Of a DNA stretch of 64,000 nucleotides, positions 23,121-32,413 are shown piece by piece. The notes under the pieces were generated by a model. It saw only the letters and a program-made list of their open reading frames with translations. It did not search any database and was not told the origin of the DNA. Source of the DNA: Ardenticatenaceae bacterium (GTDB taxonomy: Bacteria > Chloroflexota > Anaerolineae > Promineifilales > Promineifilaceae); the NCBI GenBank assembly GCA_020634455.1, contig JACKBQ010000001.1, positions 3,720,001-3,784,000 on the forward strand, written 5' to 3'. The position numbers and the translations under genes were made by a program. The stretch's first letter is position 1; every line of letters begins with the position of its first letter.

Positions 23121-25736
23121 TTATTCACCTTTGTCCACATAGCGGCGCTTCCATTCGTACAGCTTGTTGATCGCTTCCAGGGGCGACATGGTGTTGACGT
23201 CCAGCGCTTGCAGCTCGTCTAAAATGGGGCTGGATTCGGGGAAGAGGGCCATTTGCTGCACACTGTTGAGGCGGCTGGGTTCAACGGCCGTTGTCGGGGC
23301 ATGTTCCTCCAACTCCTGCAAAATTTCGTTGGCCCGATTGATCACGTCACGCGGCAGGCCCGCCAATTGGCCCACGTGGATGCCGTAGCTCTGGTCCGCC
23401 CCGCCGGGCACAATCTGGTGCAAAAAGATGACCTTGTCCCCTTCCTCAGCCACAGCGACGTTGTAGTTGCTCACCAGTGGCAGCAAATCGGCCAGGCCAA
23501 CCAGCTCGTGGTAATGCGTGGCAAAGAGGGTGCGCGGCTTGAGGCGCGGATGGTTGTGCAAATATTCGATGATGGCCCAGGCGATGGCCAGGCCGTCGTA
23601 GGTGCTGGTGCCCCGGCCAATTTCGTCCAAAATGAGCAGGGAGCGGTGGGTGGCGTGGTTGAGAATTTCGGCCGTTTCCACCATCTCGACCATGAAGGTG
23701 CTGCGCCCGGCGTGCAGCTCGTCGTGCGCGCCGATGCGGGTGAAGATGCGGTCCACCAGCCCGATTTCGGCGCTGTCGGCGGGCACAAAGCTGCCAATCT
23801 GGGCCATCAGCACAATCAGCGCCACCTGCCGCAAATAGGTGCTTTTACCAGACATATTCGGCCCGGTGATGATTTGGATGCGCTCGCTGCCATCCATTTG
23901 CACGTTGTTGGGCACAAAGCGCTCTAGCTTGAGCGTTTGCTCTACGACGGGATGACGGCCGTTTACAATCGCAATTCGGTTGTCATTCGTGAGCACGGGC
24001 CGAACGTACCCCTGCATCGCGGCGGCTTCGGCCAGGGCAGCGGCTACATCCAGCTGGGCCAGAACGTTGGCCGTTTTGAGCAGCCGCTTGGCGTACTGGG
24101 CCACCTGCTGACACACTTCGCTAAAGACGCGCCGCTCAATTTCCAAAATGCGTTCCTCGGCGTTGAGGATGAGCGTTTCATACTCTTTCAGCTCTGGGGT
24201 GATGTATCGCTCCGCATTGGTCAGCGTTTGCTTGCGGATGTAATCCTCCGGTACGCGGTCGCTGTGGGTCCGGGTGACCTCGATGTAGTAGCCAAACACC
24301 TTGTTGAAGCCCACCTTCAATGAGCTGATGCCGCTGCGCTCCCGCTCACGTGGCTCCAGCTGGGCCACCCACTCCCGCGCATGGGCCGATGAGTTCATCA
24401 CCCCATCCAGCTCTGCCGAAAAGCCGGGCCGAATGACGCCCATCTTGTTCAGATTGGTCGGCGCTTCCTGGGCGATGGCTTGTTCAATCACGCTGGCGGC
24501 TTCGGTGCAACGGTCGAGATTGGCGATTAGAGATTGGAGACTGGCGATTGGCGATGGCTCACCGTTCACCGATGACCGATTACCGTTCACCGATAACTGA
24601 GTACCAATTTCCGGCACAGCGGAGAGCGCCACGCCAATGTACTCCAAATCACGCGGGGTCGCTTTACCGCTGAGGACGCGATTGGTCAGCCGCTCCAGGT
24701 CGGGCAGCCCTTTGAGCGTGGCCCGCAGGTCGGCCCGCAGCAGAGCGTCGTTGAAGAATGTGTCTACCTGGTTGAGACGGCCGTTTAGCGATTCCACATT
24801 CAGCAAAGGGCGCGAAATCCGGTCACGCAGCCGCCGCGTACCCATTGGCGTAACGGTCTTGTTCAGCACCTTCAGCAGCGAGCCGCTGCGTTCGCCACCC
24901 AGCGATTCCGTGAGTTCCAGGTTGCGCCGCGTGGCCGTGTCCAGGGCCATGAACCCTTCGACGCTGTACGTCGCCAGCCGCTGAATTTGGCCGACGGCTC
25001 CTTTTTGCGTCTCTTGCAGATAATACAAAATCGCCCCGGCCACCCGCGTGGCCAACGATTTACCCTCGCAGCCGAAGGCGGAGAGCGACTCCACGCCAAA
25101 GTGGCGCAGCAGGGTTTGCCGGGCGTTGCCTTCTTCAAAACGCCAGTCGGGCAGGCGGCTGATCGCTTTGGCTTCGCCATTGGGTTGGTAAGCCAGTTCG
25201 CTGTCGGGCAGCAGCAGTTCGGCGGGGGCTAACCGGGCCAGCTCTTCCGTTAGGCGGCGACGGCCGTTAAACTGGGTGGTAGCAAATTCGCCCGTGGTCA
25301 CATCGGCGTAGGCCAGGCCCACACGGTCGCCTTCCAGGAGAACGGCCGTTAAATAATTGTTGCGTCCGGCGTCCAGCATCCCCGGCTCGATGACCGTGCC
25401 TGCGGTAAACACGCGCACCACTTCACGCGGCATCAGCCCCTTAATTTGCGAGGCGTCCCCAATTTGCTCGCACAGTGCCACCTTGTACCCTTTGGCAATC
25501 AGCCGGGCAATGTACCCCTCGGCGGCGTGGTGTGGTACGCCCGCCATCGGTGTGCGCTGGTTTTTGCCTTGCGGGCGGCTGGTGAGCACCAAATCCAGCT
25601 CTTCGGCGGCCAGTTTGGCATCGTCGTCAAACGTCTCGTAAAAGTCACCCAGGCGAAAGAAAACAATCGCATCCTGATGCTGCGCTTTGATGTCTAAATA
25701 TTGTTGACGGCTGGGGGTGACTTTGCTTTTGGCCAT
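23121..25736 (-). CDS. mutS: DNA mismatch repair protein MutS
   Basis: An 871-residue mismatch recognition ATPase. The mismatch-reading Phe-x-Glu lies in FFRLGDFYETF near residue 30. The Walker A is GPNMSGKST, followed by a DEIGRGTSTYDG Walker B region and the ATHYHEL motif. A C-terminal helix-turn-helix follows (LPRDVINRANEIL). Start at 25736 (MAKSKVTPSRQQYL); upstream in-frame codons are leader. Oddity: residues about 379-405 (LSVNGNRSSVNGEPSP...) are translated from two dispersed intergenic repeats and are foreign to MutS, lying near the connector/lever junction. mutL is not adjacent. Confidence 0.96.
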   Translation of the reverse strand: MAKSKVTPSRQQYLDIKAQHQDAIVFFRLGDFYETFDDDAKLAAEELDLVLTSRPQGKNQRTPMAGVPHHAAEGYIARLIAKGYKVALCEQIGDASQIKGLMPREVVRVFTAGTVIEPGMLDAGRNNYLTAVLLEGDRVGLAYADVTTGEFATTQFNGRRRLTEELARLAPAELLLPDSELAYQPNGEAKAISRLPDWRFEEGNARQTLLRHFGVESLSAFGCEGKSLATRVAGAILYYLQETQKGAVGQIQRLATYSVEGFMALDTATRRNLELTESLGGERSGSLLKVLNKTVTPMGTRRLRDRISRPLLNVESLNGRLNQVDTFFNDALLRADLRATLKGLPDLERLTNRVLSGKATPRDLEYIGVALSAVPEIGTQLSVNGNRSSVNGEPSPIASLQSLIANLDRCTEAASVIEQAIAQEAPTNLNKMGVIRPGFSAELDGVMNSSAHAREWVAQLEPRERERSGISSLKVGFNKVFGYYIEVTRTHSDRVPEDYIRKQTLTNAERYITPELKEYETLILNAEERILEIERRVFSEVCQQVAQYAKRLLKTANVLAQLDVAAALAEAAAMQGYVRPVLTNDNRIAIVNGRHPVVEQTLKLERFVPNNVQMDGSERIQIITGPNMSGKSTYLRQVALIVLMAQIGSFVPADSAEIGLVDRIFTRIGAHDELHAGRSTFMVEMVETAEILNHATHRSLLILDEIGRGTSTYDGLAIAWAIIEYLHNHPRLKPRTLFATHYHELVGLADLLPLVSNYNVAVAEEGDKVIFLHQIVPGGADQSYGIHVGQLAGLPRDVINRANEILQELEEHAPTTAVEPSRLNSVQQMALFPESSPILDELQALDVNTMSPLEAINKLYEWKRRYVDKGE
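24517..24603. repeat. Composite dispersed repeat inside mutS
   Basis: An agattggagactgg-type block is followed directly by a ccgattaccgttcaccgat-type block. The first matches 46.79-46.87 kb and the second the family at 32.35, 48.2 and 50.75 kb. Both remain in frame. Confidence 0.8.
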
Positions 25737-25747
25737 TCTTACTCCAT

Positions 25748-25807
25748 AAGACCCAAAGGGTTTGATGGTAACATTTTCCGCATGATTCAGAACAAACCTT
25801 TTGGGTC
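25748..25807. repeat. Inverted repeat upstream of mutS
   Basis: AGACCCAAAGGGTTTG and CAAACCTTTTGGGTCT arms, separated by about 28 bases, lie just before the mutS start. It could form a leader hairpin hiding or attenuating mutS expression, or be another dispersed repeat. Confidence 0.7.
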
Positions 25808-25857
25808 TGTACAGCACTTATGCAGCTTGTAAGCATAGCGAGGACGGGGGCAATTGG

Positions 25858-25890
25858 CAAAAAAAGAGCCTTGCCGAAGCAAGGCTCTTC
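25858..25890 (-). terminator. Rho-independent terminator of the secreted P-domain gene
   Basis: Stem AGAGCCTTGC / GCAAGGCTCT with a four-base loop, followed on the minus strand by seven T. It lies about 60 bases past the stop. Confidence 0.93.
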
Positions 25891-25948
25891 TCTGGTGATG
25901 CCTGAAAAATTTATTCAATCATCAAGCATCAATTTACAAGTTCAACGA

Positions 25949-28900
25949 TTATCGAACGATGCGGAAGCCATCCATCGCTTCGCCGCCAAAGCCAAAGGCT
26001 GAACCATCCCAATACATGCTAAACGAGCAAGCTGTGGTGGTTCCCAGGGAGCTTGGCGTACAAACGAAGATGTCTGCGCCGTCGCCGCTTACCCCAGATA
26101 CCGAGAAGCTGCCTCGTGTTGTGAGATAGAGATCGCCAGTGGTTTCATCAATCCAGGCCCCCCAAACATCTTCGCTGCTTGAGGTACTCAGCCCCACATC
26201 GGAGCCATCGAACAAGGCAGCCCATGTGCCACTGGTGGTGGAGCCCAGGCTGGTAGGCGTGAAGATAATGAGGTCTTCATCTTGAATACCAGAAACGCCA
26301 GGAACAGACGCGCTGCCCGCCGTGCTAATGACAAGACGGCCGTCTGACAACACAGAAACGGCGTCAATGTCTTCACTGTTCTGGGTCAGACCCACATCCG
26401 AGCCATCGAAATAGAACTCAAATGTGCCAGCTGTATTTGATCCAGTGGACGTGGGGATAAACCGCACGATGTCGGAGTCATCTACAGAGCCAATTCCGGT
26501 AATGGAGGTCGGCGAGACAAAACTGAGTAGGATGCTGCCATCGGGCAAGAAACTGAAAGCGGCCGTATCCTGCGCACTGCTGCCTCCCAAGCCTACATCC
26601 GAGCCATCCATAAAGAGGCTCCAGGTACCAGTGGTTGTGTTATATGCCAGGATGTCTTCGTCTGCGAAGGAAACACCACCAACTGACCCGTTGGAAGAAG
26701 AACTTACATAAATGACCTCACCTGTACCTGGCTGAGGGGTATTCGTTGGGGTCGGTGGAACTGGTGTGTTGGTGGCCGTCGGCGGAACAGAGGTGTTGGT
26801 GGGAACCGGCGTGTTGGTAGCCGTTGGCGGAACCGAAGTGTTGGTTGGTACCAAGGTGTTGGTTGGCGTCGGCGGGATTGGTGTGTTGGTGGGTGTGTTG
26901 GTGGCCGTCGGCGGAACCGAGGTGTTGGTTGGTAGCGGTGTATTCGTAGCGGTTGGTGGAATTGGCGTGTTGGTTGCCGTAGCTGGAATTCCAACCGTAC
27001 AAACTTCCAAGCTCCAACCGTTCAGGCTGCCGCCATCCAGATTGGCATTGTCATCAACTCGCAGTGTCCAGGTGCCGTTGGCGCTCTGCCCATCAAAGGC
27101 AGAAAGCGGGCTACTGGGTTGGTAAGTACCGCCATCGGTGGGCGGGCAAGGCCAACTGCCGGGAGCTGCTTCATCGTCCAGATTGATGTTGAAGTTGTCC
27201 TGGCTGCTGCAAGAACGAGCCATAATTTGAACTTCGGTGCCCCCTGGGCTGGTCAGGTTAAAGTCCAGATCGTTGATCCAGGTGTGGGTACCGTTCAGAT
27301 TGAGTACGTTAATGTCGTCAATGGTGCCGCTGCCGGAGATGCTCAGCACAGAACTTACGCTTGGCGTGCCGCTGGTGGAAATGGTCTTGGGCACATCGGT
27401 GCTGTTATAAACGGTACAGGTGCCGGGAACGGGCGTGTTGGTTGGCAAGGGTGTGTTGGTTGCGGTTGCCGTTGGCCCTGGAGTGGGGGTTGGCCCGGTG
27501 GTGCAGCTGCCAAAGGAGTAGGAGCCAATATAGGTCCCCCAACGGCCGCTTGTGGTGCCAGTGTTTTTGCTATACTCGCCCAAATACCAGAAAGTCGTTC
27601 CGTTGGGATCAATCGTCATTTCGGTGTAATCACCCCAGCGGCGCGGTGCAGTGGCTTCAAACGAGGTGTAAGAAATTTCACCAGATTTAAGCAGCACTTC
27701 TGCTTGTAGTGTGCCTGCTGGATCGGTGGATTGACGCCCGGTTACGTATACACTGGGGAAGATACTGCTGCTGGATTTGGTATAGCCCACAGCCATGTCG
27801 TTACAATGGTTTACGGCTAAATCCGGGAATTGGCGATATTCGCCGTTGCTACTGTAAACGCCAGCATTGACCACGGCGGCGGTAGCGGGGTTGATTTGTG
27901 CCCAGCGCACACAGTTGACGGTGCCACTGCCGGGATTACAGCCAATAGCCATGGTAGTCCAGGCAAAACCGTTGCGGTATTCAAAATCCTGCGGTCGCCA
28001 ATCGTTGCCTTGCAGCGTGCCACCGCTGGCCTGCGGGAAGGAGACCGTATTTGCGGCCGTTACGCCCGTAGCTGTGTTCAAGTTCGCCACACCAACAGTG
28101 CTGAAGGTGTTGCTACCAAAAGGGTTGCTCCAGGAATAGATGGTGTGGTTGGCGCCGTTGTATCCAGTTTCCGCGATGAAGTAGTGGGGGCCACTGGTGG
28201 GCCAAGTGCCTTGGTTCCAGCCATGCAGGTTAAGTGGCTGAGGTGTGTCGTCGTTGGCACCCAAATTGCGCATAACGGAAGTCGCGGCCTGACCAGCGTA
28301 CATTTGTGCCTTGTTAAAGGCCCAGATGCGGGAATCCATGAAGCTGCTAGTCGTGTTGTTGAACATATTCGCGCCCATGTAAATGGCGTCGTTGCCGACA
28401 CCAGCATGGGGGTAATCAAAGAAGATGCTTGCGCTGCCTGTGCTAAATGAGTAAATGTTCCAACTGCCGGTAGGGTCGCTGGTTTGGGAGACGGCCAGAC
28501 AGTAATCGGTGCCATTGGCATCAATGCCCAGAATGTAGCGGTCTTCACGCTCATCATAGAGGGCGTTGGGGTCGAATACGCCAGTGCAGTTGGTGTTTGA
28601 GCCCATGAAGCTGGCAAAGGTGGTGGGGCCGACTAGGCTGTTACCACTTTTATCGTAAATTTCAAAAGCAACGTTGACAACGGCAATGACATGGTTGGGA
28701 CCAACGGCCAATTCTGGATCTGGTGGTACGTTGCCGCCGCCGCCGCAACATTCAGTGTAATCCATTGAAGCGAAGCTAACGCCAGAGGTGGGGGCAAGTG
28801 CTGCAGGGCCAGTCGGCGCTATCTGAACGTTTTCGCTGCTGGGCAGGGTCAGGGCTTCTGCTTGCAAAAGAGCCATTTGGCTTTCTGGTAAGCGGAAAAA

Positions 28901-29194
28901 TTCTTCTTGCAGATCAATTTCGCCGCGCTGCCAGCGGTCGTACTGGTTGTTGGGGTCGTAAACGCCGGCAGGAACATCTGCCAGGTTAACGGTGGTGGGG
29001 AGTGAGATGGTTGTTTCTACAATTTCGCCAATGGCGTCTCGGTCGCCTATATCTACAGGGGCAAAGGCTTGAATTGCCTGTTGCCGTTCGGCTGATTCCG
29101 GGGTGGGGCCACTGGCCAGGCTAAGGAGCCAGATGCCGCAAAAGAGGAACAGCAGCAAACCGACTAATCGTGTCCATTTTTTCCAAGATGTCAT
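25949..29194 (-). CDS. Large secreted protein with P/Homo B domain and Thr/Pro linkers
   Basis: 1081 residues. A signal peptide (WTRLVGLLLFLFCGIWLLSL) is followed by a region of about 480 residues resembling extracellular propeller or exo-sialidase-like proteins (VPPDPELAVGPNHVIAVVNV). Then come a short TP linker and a proprotein-convertase P domain (about residues 592-720: SGSGTIDDINVLNLNGTHTW, LRVDDNANLDGGSLNGWSLE). A long TNTPVPTNTSVPPTA linker follows, then four imperfect repeats of about 60 residues with the motif DGSDVGL. No protease domain is seen, so the P domain is a structural or targeting module. GGAGGAAGG precedes the ATG. Only one ACGGCCGT occurs in 3.2 kb, which is unusual here. 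Confidence 0.83.
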   Translation of the reverse strand: MTSWKKWTRLVGLLLFLFCGIWLLSLASGPTPESAERQQAIQAFAPVDIGDRDAIGEIVETTISLPTTVNLADVPAGVYDPNNQYDRWQRGEIDLQEEFFRLPESQMALLQAEALTLPSSENVQIAPTGPAALAPTSGVSFASMDYTECCGGGGNVPPDPELAVGPNHVIAVVNVAFEIYDKSGNSLVGPTTFASFMGSNTNCTGVFDPNALYDEREDRYILGIDANGTDYCLAVSQTSDPTGSWNIYSFSTGSASIFFDYPHAGVGNDAIYMGANMFNNTTSSFMDSRIWAFNKAQMYAGQAATSVMRNLGANDDTPQPLNLHGWNQGTWPTSGPHYFIAETGYNGANHTIYSWSNPFGSNTFSTVGVANLNTATGVTAANTVSFPQASGGTLQGNDWRPQDFEYRNGFAWTTMAIGCNPGSGTVNCVRWAQINPATAAVVNAGVYSSNGEYRQFPDLAVNHCNDMAVGYTKSSSSIFPSVYVTGRQSTDPAGTLQAEVLLKSGEISYTSFEATAPRRWGDYTEMTIDPNGTTFWYLGEYSKNTGTTSGRWGTYIGSYSFGSCTTGPTPTPGPTATATNTPLPTNTPVPGTCTVYNSTDVPKTISTSGTPSVSSVLSISGSGTIDDINVLNLNGTHTWINDLDFNLTSPGGTEVQIMARSCSSQDNFNINLDDEAAPGSWPCPPTDGGTYQPSSPLSAFDGQSANGTWTLRVDDNANLDGGSLNGWSLEVCTVGIPATATNTPIPPTATNTPLPTNTSVPPTATNTPTNTPIPPTPTNTLVPTNTSVPPTATNTPVPTNTSVPPTATNTPVPPTPTNTPQPGTGEVIYVSSSSNGSVGGVSFADEDILAYNTTTGTWSLFMDGSDVGLGGSSAQDTAAFSFLPDGSILLSFVSPTSITGIGSVDDSDIVRFIPTSTGSNTAGTFEFYFDGSDVGLTQNSEDIDAVSVLSDGRLVISTAGSASVPGVSGIQDEDLIIFTPTSLGSTTSGTWAALFDGSDVGLSTSSSEDVWGAWIDETTGDLYLTTRGSFSVSGVSGDGADIFVCTPSSLGTTTACSFSMYWDGSAFGFGGEAMDGFRIVR
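26735..26990. repeat. Coding tandem repeats of the Thr/Pro linker
   Basis: Degenerate tandem units encoding TNTPVP / TNTSVPPTA. The array could vary in copy number between strains by slippage or recombination. Confidence 0.8.
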
Positions 29195-29566
29195 TTTCCT
29201 TCCTCCATTGAAGAGTGCAGTTTTTGTGTGATGTGGCCATACGGCCGTTACCTATGTGACTTGGTGTGAGCTATGTTTGCAGGGTGGAACCGGTGTTTAG
29301 GAAGGATACGGCCGTACAGGGCTGTACGATCCGCGTGTAATGTTTCTTTGCTCCGGTTGCTTTTATACCTCCTTAGATGCAGCTTGCCTGGGAACGGCCG
29401 TTTTGCCGGGCAGCAACGGGCCAACCGGGATGGCTGCACGTACCAAACGCGCTTTTACAACAAAAGACAAGCGCCCGTGGTGCGGGTAGCTTTGTTTACT
29501 TGATTGTTGAAACACAGAGCAGCAGAGGCTCTGTGCTAAATAATCGTTTAGGTGTCGGGGGCAGGC
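29195..29566. other. 371-base gap with three ACGGCCGT sites and no supported gene
   Basis: It holds the upstream region of the secreted protein gene. ACGGCCGT occurs near 29240, 29308 and 29393, with a GC-rich hairpin-prone stretch around 29390-29480 and an ACAGAG...CTCTGTG hairpin at about 29512-29540. I examined it for a riboswitch and found no convincing consensus. Confidence 0.5.
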
Positions 29567-30112
29567 TCAAGCAATATTTTTTTGTGCCCACTGCTCCAGG
29601 CGACTGCGGTGGCGGCCTTCCAGTTTTGTTAACGGCCGTATCTTCTTCATTGCCTCGTTTGCTTCGTCAAAACTCATGCCTTGGTACTGCATGAGGTAGG
29701 CGGCCAAAATAGTGGCGGAGCGACCGCGCCCTTTGGCACAGTGGATAAGAACGGTACGACCATCAGCTACTTGTTTGTGCACAAACGCTACGCCCTCTTC
29801 AATTATTTCTTCGGAAGGTACTGTTACATCCAATACTTTGAGTTGTTTGTAGGTGATGTCATGCTGTTGGTACAGATTCACGTCATCCTCTCGTTCAGCG
29901 CGAATGTTAAGAACGGCCGTAATCTCATTGTCCAACAAAAATTTGTAATCACGGGAATAGTGTGGCGCACCGCCCAACCAGAGTTGCGGGGTAATTTCAT
30001 CAAACCAGCGTTGTCCCAAAATCTTCTCATAGGTAAAGCGAATCAATGGAAAAAACTTGTCAAATAGCCAATGAATTGGGTTCATAGGCGCAATAGGATA
30101 GCAGGATAGCAT
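29567..30112 (-). CDS. Dual-specificity protein phosphatase family protein
   Basis: 181 residues with the cysteine phosphatase signature HCAKGRGRSATI (C-x5-R, about residues 126-137) and an upstream general acid candidate in KVLDVTVPSEE. The N-terminus WLFDKFFPLIRFTYEKILGQ and the WLGGAPHYSRDYKFLLDN strand resemble PTPMT1-like or Ynf-type phosphatases. Substrates may be phosphoproteins, phosphatidylglycerophosphate or phosphoinositides. No clear ribosome site marks the start; an ATG at 30085 (MNPIHWLF) is an alternative. Confidence 0.85.
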   Translation of the reverse strand: MLSCYPIAPMNPIHWLFDKFFPLIRFTYEKILGQRWFDEITPQLWLGGAPHYSRDYKFLLDNEITAVLNIRAEREDDVNLYQQHDITYKQLKVLDVTVPSEEIIEEGVAFVHKQVADGRTVLIHCAKGRGRSATILAAYLMQYQGMSFDEANEAMKKIRPLTKLEGRHRSRLEQWAQKNIA

Positions 30113-30179
30113 TAAAAATCAACGCTAACCTACAAAATAGCTGCAAATTTACCTAAACCAGTCGGTATTCAGCGTGATT

Positions 30180-30273
30180 TGCATACTCTTACGTATGCAG
30201 CAGTCGCATAATATGCATGAGGTGACAGTTGTCATGCCTGCCCGTGCCTAAAATCACTTCTCCTGCATATGCA
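30180..30273 (+). promoter_or_regulatory. Cluster of TGCATA palindromes upstream of the PocR-type regulator
   Basis: TGCATA-N8-TATGCA at 30180-30199, GCATAATATGC at 30206-30216 and TGCATATGCA at 30264-30273 share one half-site. Their spacing and position 55-145 bases before the regulator ATG suggest autoregulatory operator sites. Confidence 0.6.
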
Positions 30274-30326
30274 GCACCTTTATACTGGTACCCATAGCGT
30301 GAAATTTATCACAAACGGGTAACAGA

Positions 30327-31046
30327 ATGACACAAATGCTCACAGCCAAAGAGATACAGGCAATTTTAGAAATCGATCGTTCCACGGTGTATCGCATGGC
30401 CGAAGACGGCCGTTTGCCAGCGGTAAAAGTAGGTCGCCAATGGCGCTTCCCGTCTGAGCAGATCAACGCCTGGTTGGCCGAACGCCAACTGAGCCACACC
30501 CCTCAAGCACCTACATTGGGCAAGCAATCCATCGCCGCGCAGTTTCCAGTGGAATGTGTACAAATGGTGCAAGACACCTTTGCCGAAGCGCTGGGTGTGA
30601 TGCTCATCATTACCGACATGAACGGCAAGCCGATGACTCAATTTAGCAACCCTTGCGGTCTATTTTCCGCCCTGGCAACTAACGAAACGCTGTGGCAAAA
30701 ATGCATGATTCATTGGCAAGAGATGGCCGATTTTCTCAGTTTGCAGCCCCAATATGTAGATAGCTACCTCGGTTTATTGTGTACCCGCGCGTACATTCGG
30801 TCGGGTGCCGAACTGAAGGGGATGGTCTTTGCTGGAGGCATTGCGCCGGAGGTTTGGCCTTTGCCAACTGAGCGCCTGGAAACTATTGCCACTGATTTAG
30901 ATGTGTCACCACACTTAATTACGAACCATTTGGATGATGTGTTTTCCCTCTCCGCAGACCAAAAAGCACACGTCCTGACCCTGGTGCAAAAAGTCGCCAA
31001 CGTTGTCTCGCACATCTTGCATGAGCGTGAACGCTTGTTGGCCTAA
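30327..31046 (+). CDS. Excisionase-type HTH plus PocR-like sensory domain regulator
   Basis: 239 residues. The N-terminal 50 residues are an excisionase/MerR-type helix-turn-helix (TAKEIQAILEIDRSTVYRMA, GRLPAVKVGRQWRF). Residues about 75-235 form a PocR domain (FAEALGVMLIITDMNGKPMT, CGLFSALATNETLWQKCM, AGGIAPEVWPL), a PAS-like ligand sensor whose cysteines may bind a metal or small hydrocarbon. It is directly upstream of the SQR/DsrE genes on the same strand (57-base gap), and probably controls them and itself through the TGCATA palindromes. Confidence 0.85.
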   Translation: MTQMLTAKEIQAILEIDRSTVYRMAEDGRLPAVKVGRQWRFPSEQINAWLAERQLSHTPQAPTLGKQSIAAQFPVECVQMVQDTFAEALGVMLIITDMNGKPMTQFSNPCGLFSALATNETLWQKCMIHWQEMADFLSLQPQYVDSYLGLLCTRAYIRSGAELKGMVFAGGIAPEVWPLPTERLETIATDLDVSPHLITNHLDDVFSLSADQKAHVLTLVQKVANVVSHILHERERLLA

Positions 31047-31103
31047 CAATAAATTGCGCATTTGCAGCGGTATCTGCTTTAGTCGGATGCCAAGGAGCAA
31101 GAG

Positions 31104-32336
31104 ATGAAAAAATTATTGATACTCGGTGCAGGCACTGCCGGCACGATGGTGGCCAACAAATTGAGCCATGTGCTCAGCCGTGATGAATGGAAGATCACCA
31201 TTGTTGATCAGGAAGAAACCCATTATTACCAGCCAGGATTTTTGTTCATTCCTTTTGGTATTTATGGCGAAAATGATGTGATCAAGCCCAAGCGGGATTA
31301 CATTCCGGCTGGCGTGGAAATGATAGTTTCTGAGATTGAACTGATTGAGCCGGACGAAAACCGCGTTCGCATTGCCAAAGACGGCCGTATGCTCCATTAC
31401 GACTACCTCATCATTGCCACTGGCACTCATCCCCGCCCCGAAGAAACCCCCGGCCTGACAGAAGCTGAATGGCGGCACACCATCCACGACTTTTACACCT
31501 ACGAGGGTGCTGTGGCCCTGGCCAAACATTTACGCACCTGGCAAGGCGGCAAGCTGGTCGTCAGCATTATGGAACTGCCCTACAAATGCCCGGTGGCCCC
31601 ACTGGAATTCATCTTTTTGGCAGATTGGTACTTCCACCAGCGCAACATGCGTGACCGCGTTGAACTGACACTGGTCACGCCGCTGCCCGGCGCGTTTACC
31701 AAACCGCGCGCGGCCAGCCTGTTGGGCAATATTTTGGAAGAGAAAAACATTCATATCGTCAATGAGTTTTATCCAGAGCGGGTAGAGCCAGAAGACAAGC
31801 TGCTGATCTCTTATGACGAAGTTGAGGTGCCGTACGATCTGTTGATTACCGTTCCGGTGAACATGGGTGCGGATGTAATCGGCCGTTCCGGATTGGGTGA
31901 TGAACTTAACCACGTGCCGGTAGATAAACACACCTTCCTTTCCACGGAATACGACAACATCTTTGCCCTGGGCGATGCCGCCGCCTTGCCCACCTCCAAA
32001 GCTGGCTCGGTGGCCCATTTTGCCGCCGAAGTGTTTGTAGAGAACTTCCTCAGCTATATCGAAGGGCAAGAGATGGTGGTGCAGTTTGACGGCCACGCCA
32101 ACTGCTTTATTGAATCCGGCTTTGGTAAAGGGATTCTCATTGATTTCAACTACGATGTGGAACCGCTGCCCGGCAAATTCCCCTTACCTGGCATTGGCCC
32201 CTTCTCGCTGTTGCAAGAATCAGAAATGAACCATTGGGGCAAAATGATGTTCCGCTGGATGTATTGGAATATTTTGCTCAAAGGCAAAGAGATGCCGATT
32301 ACGTCCCAAATGACAATGGCGGGTAAGTGGAGCTGA
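31104..32336 (+). CDS. Sulfide:quinone oxidoreductase-like FAD protein
   Basis: 410 residues of the SQR / FCSD-like two-dinucleotide-binding fold: LLILGAGTAGTMVANKLS at the N-terminus, YLIIATGTHPRPE, and NIFALGDAAALPTSKAGSVA. One conserved Cys lies in PYKCPVAP (Cys162) and another in NCFIESG (Cys334). The typical SQR redox cysteine set is thus partial, and the acceptor could be quinone or another flavoprotein. The C-terminal amphipathic segment WGKMMFRWMYWNILLKGK fits membrane association. AAGGAG precedes the ATG. Neighbours (DUF1641, DsrC/TusE, DsrE) place it in sulfide or persulfide oxidation. Confidence 0.87.
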   Translation: MKKLLILGAGTAGTMVANKLSHVLSRDEWKITIVDQEETHYYQPGFLFIPFGIYGENDVIKPKRDYIPAGVEMIVSEIELIEPDENRVRIAKDGRMLHYDYLIIATGTHPRPEETPGLTEAEWRHTIHDFYTYEGAVALAKHLRTWQGGKLVVSIMELPYKCPVAPLEFIFLADWYFHQRNMRDRVELTLVTPLPGAFTKPRAASLLGNILEEKNIHIVNEFYPERVEPEDKLLISYDEVEVPYDLLITVPVNMGADVIGRSGLGDELNHVPVDKHTFLSTEYDNIFALGDAAALPTSKAGSVAHFAAEVFVENFLSYIEGQEMVVQFDGHANCFIESGFGKGILIDFNYDVEPLPGKFPLPGIGPFSLLQESEMNHWGKMMFRWMYWNILLKGKEMPITSQMTMAGKWS

Positions 32337-32407
32337 GTTGGTGAACGGTAATCGGTGAACGGTTTTCTGATAACCGATTACGGATAACGGATTACCGATA
32401 ACGGAGT
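32337..32407. repeat. cggtaatcggtgaacgg-family repeat
   Basis: Alternating ggtaatcggtgaacgg and ccgattacggataac blocks form a hairpin between the SQR-like and DUF1641 genes. The repeat therefore lies inside an operon and could modulate readthrough or mRNA stability. It ends seven bases before the next ATG. Confidence 0.8.
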
Positions 32408-32413
32408 GTAAAG

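Noticed and set aside
26735..26990. Regularly spaced repeats that might be a CRISPR array
   Set aside because: The units are degenerate, contiguous and coding (TNTPVP/TNTSVPPTA linker); there are no unique spacers and no cas genes.
29195..29566. Riboswitch candidate in the leader of the secreted-protein gene
   Set aside because: GC-rich hairpins exist, but no cyclic-di-GMP, cobalamin or other consensus could be matched.
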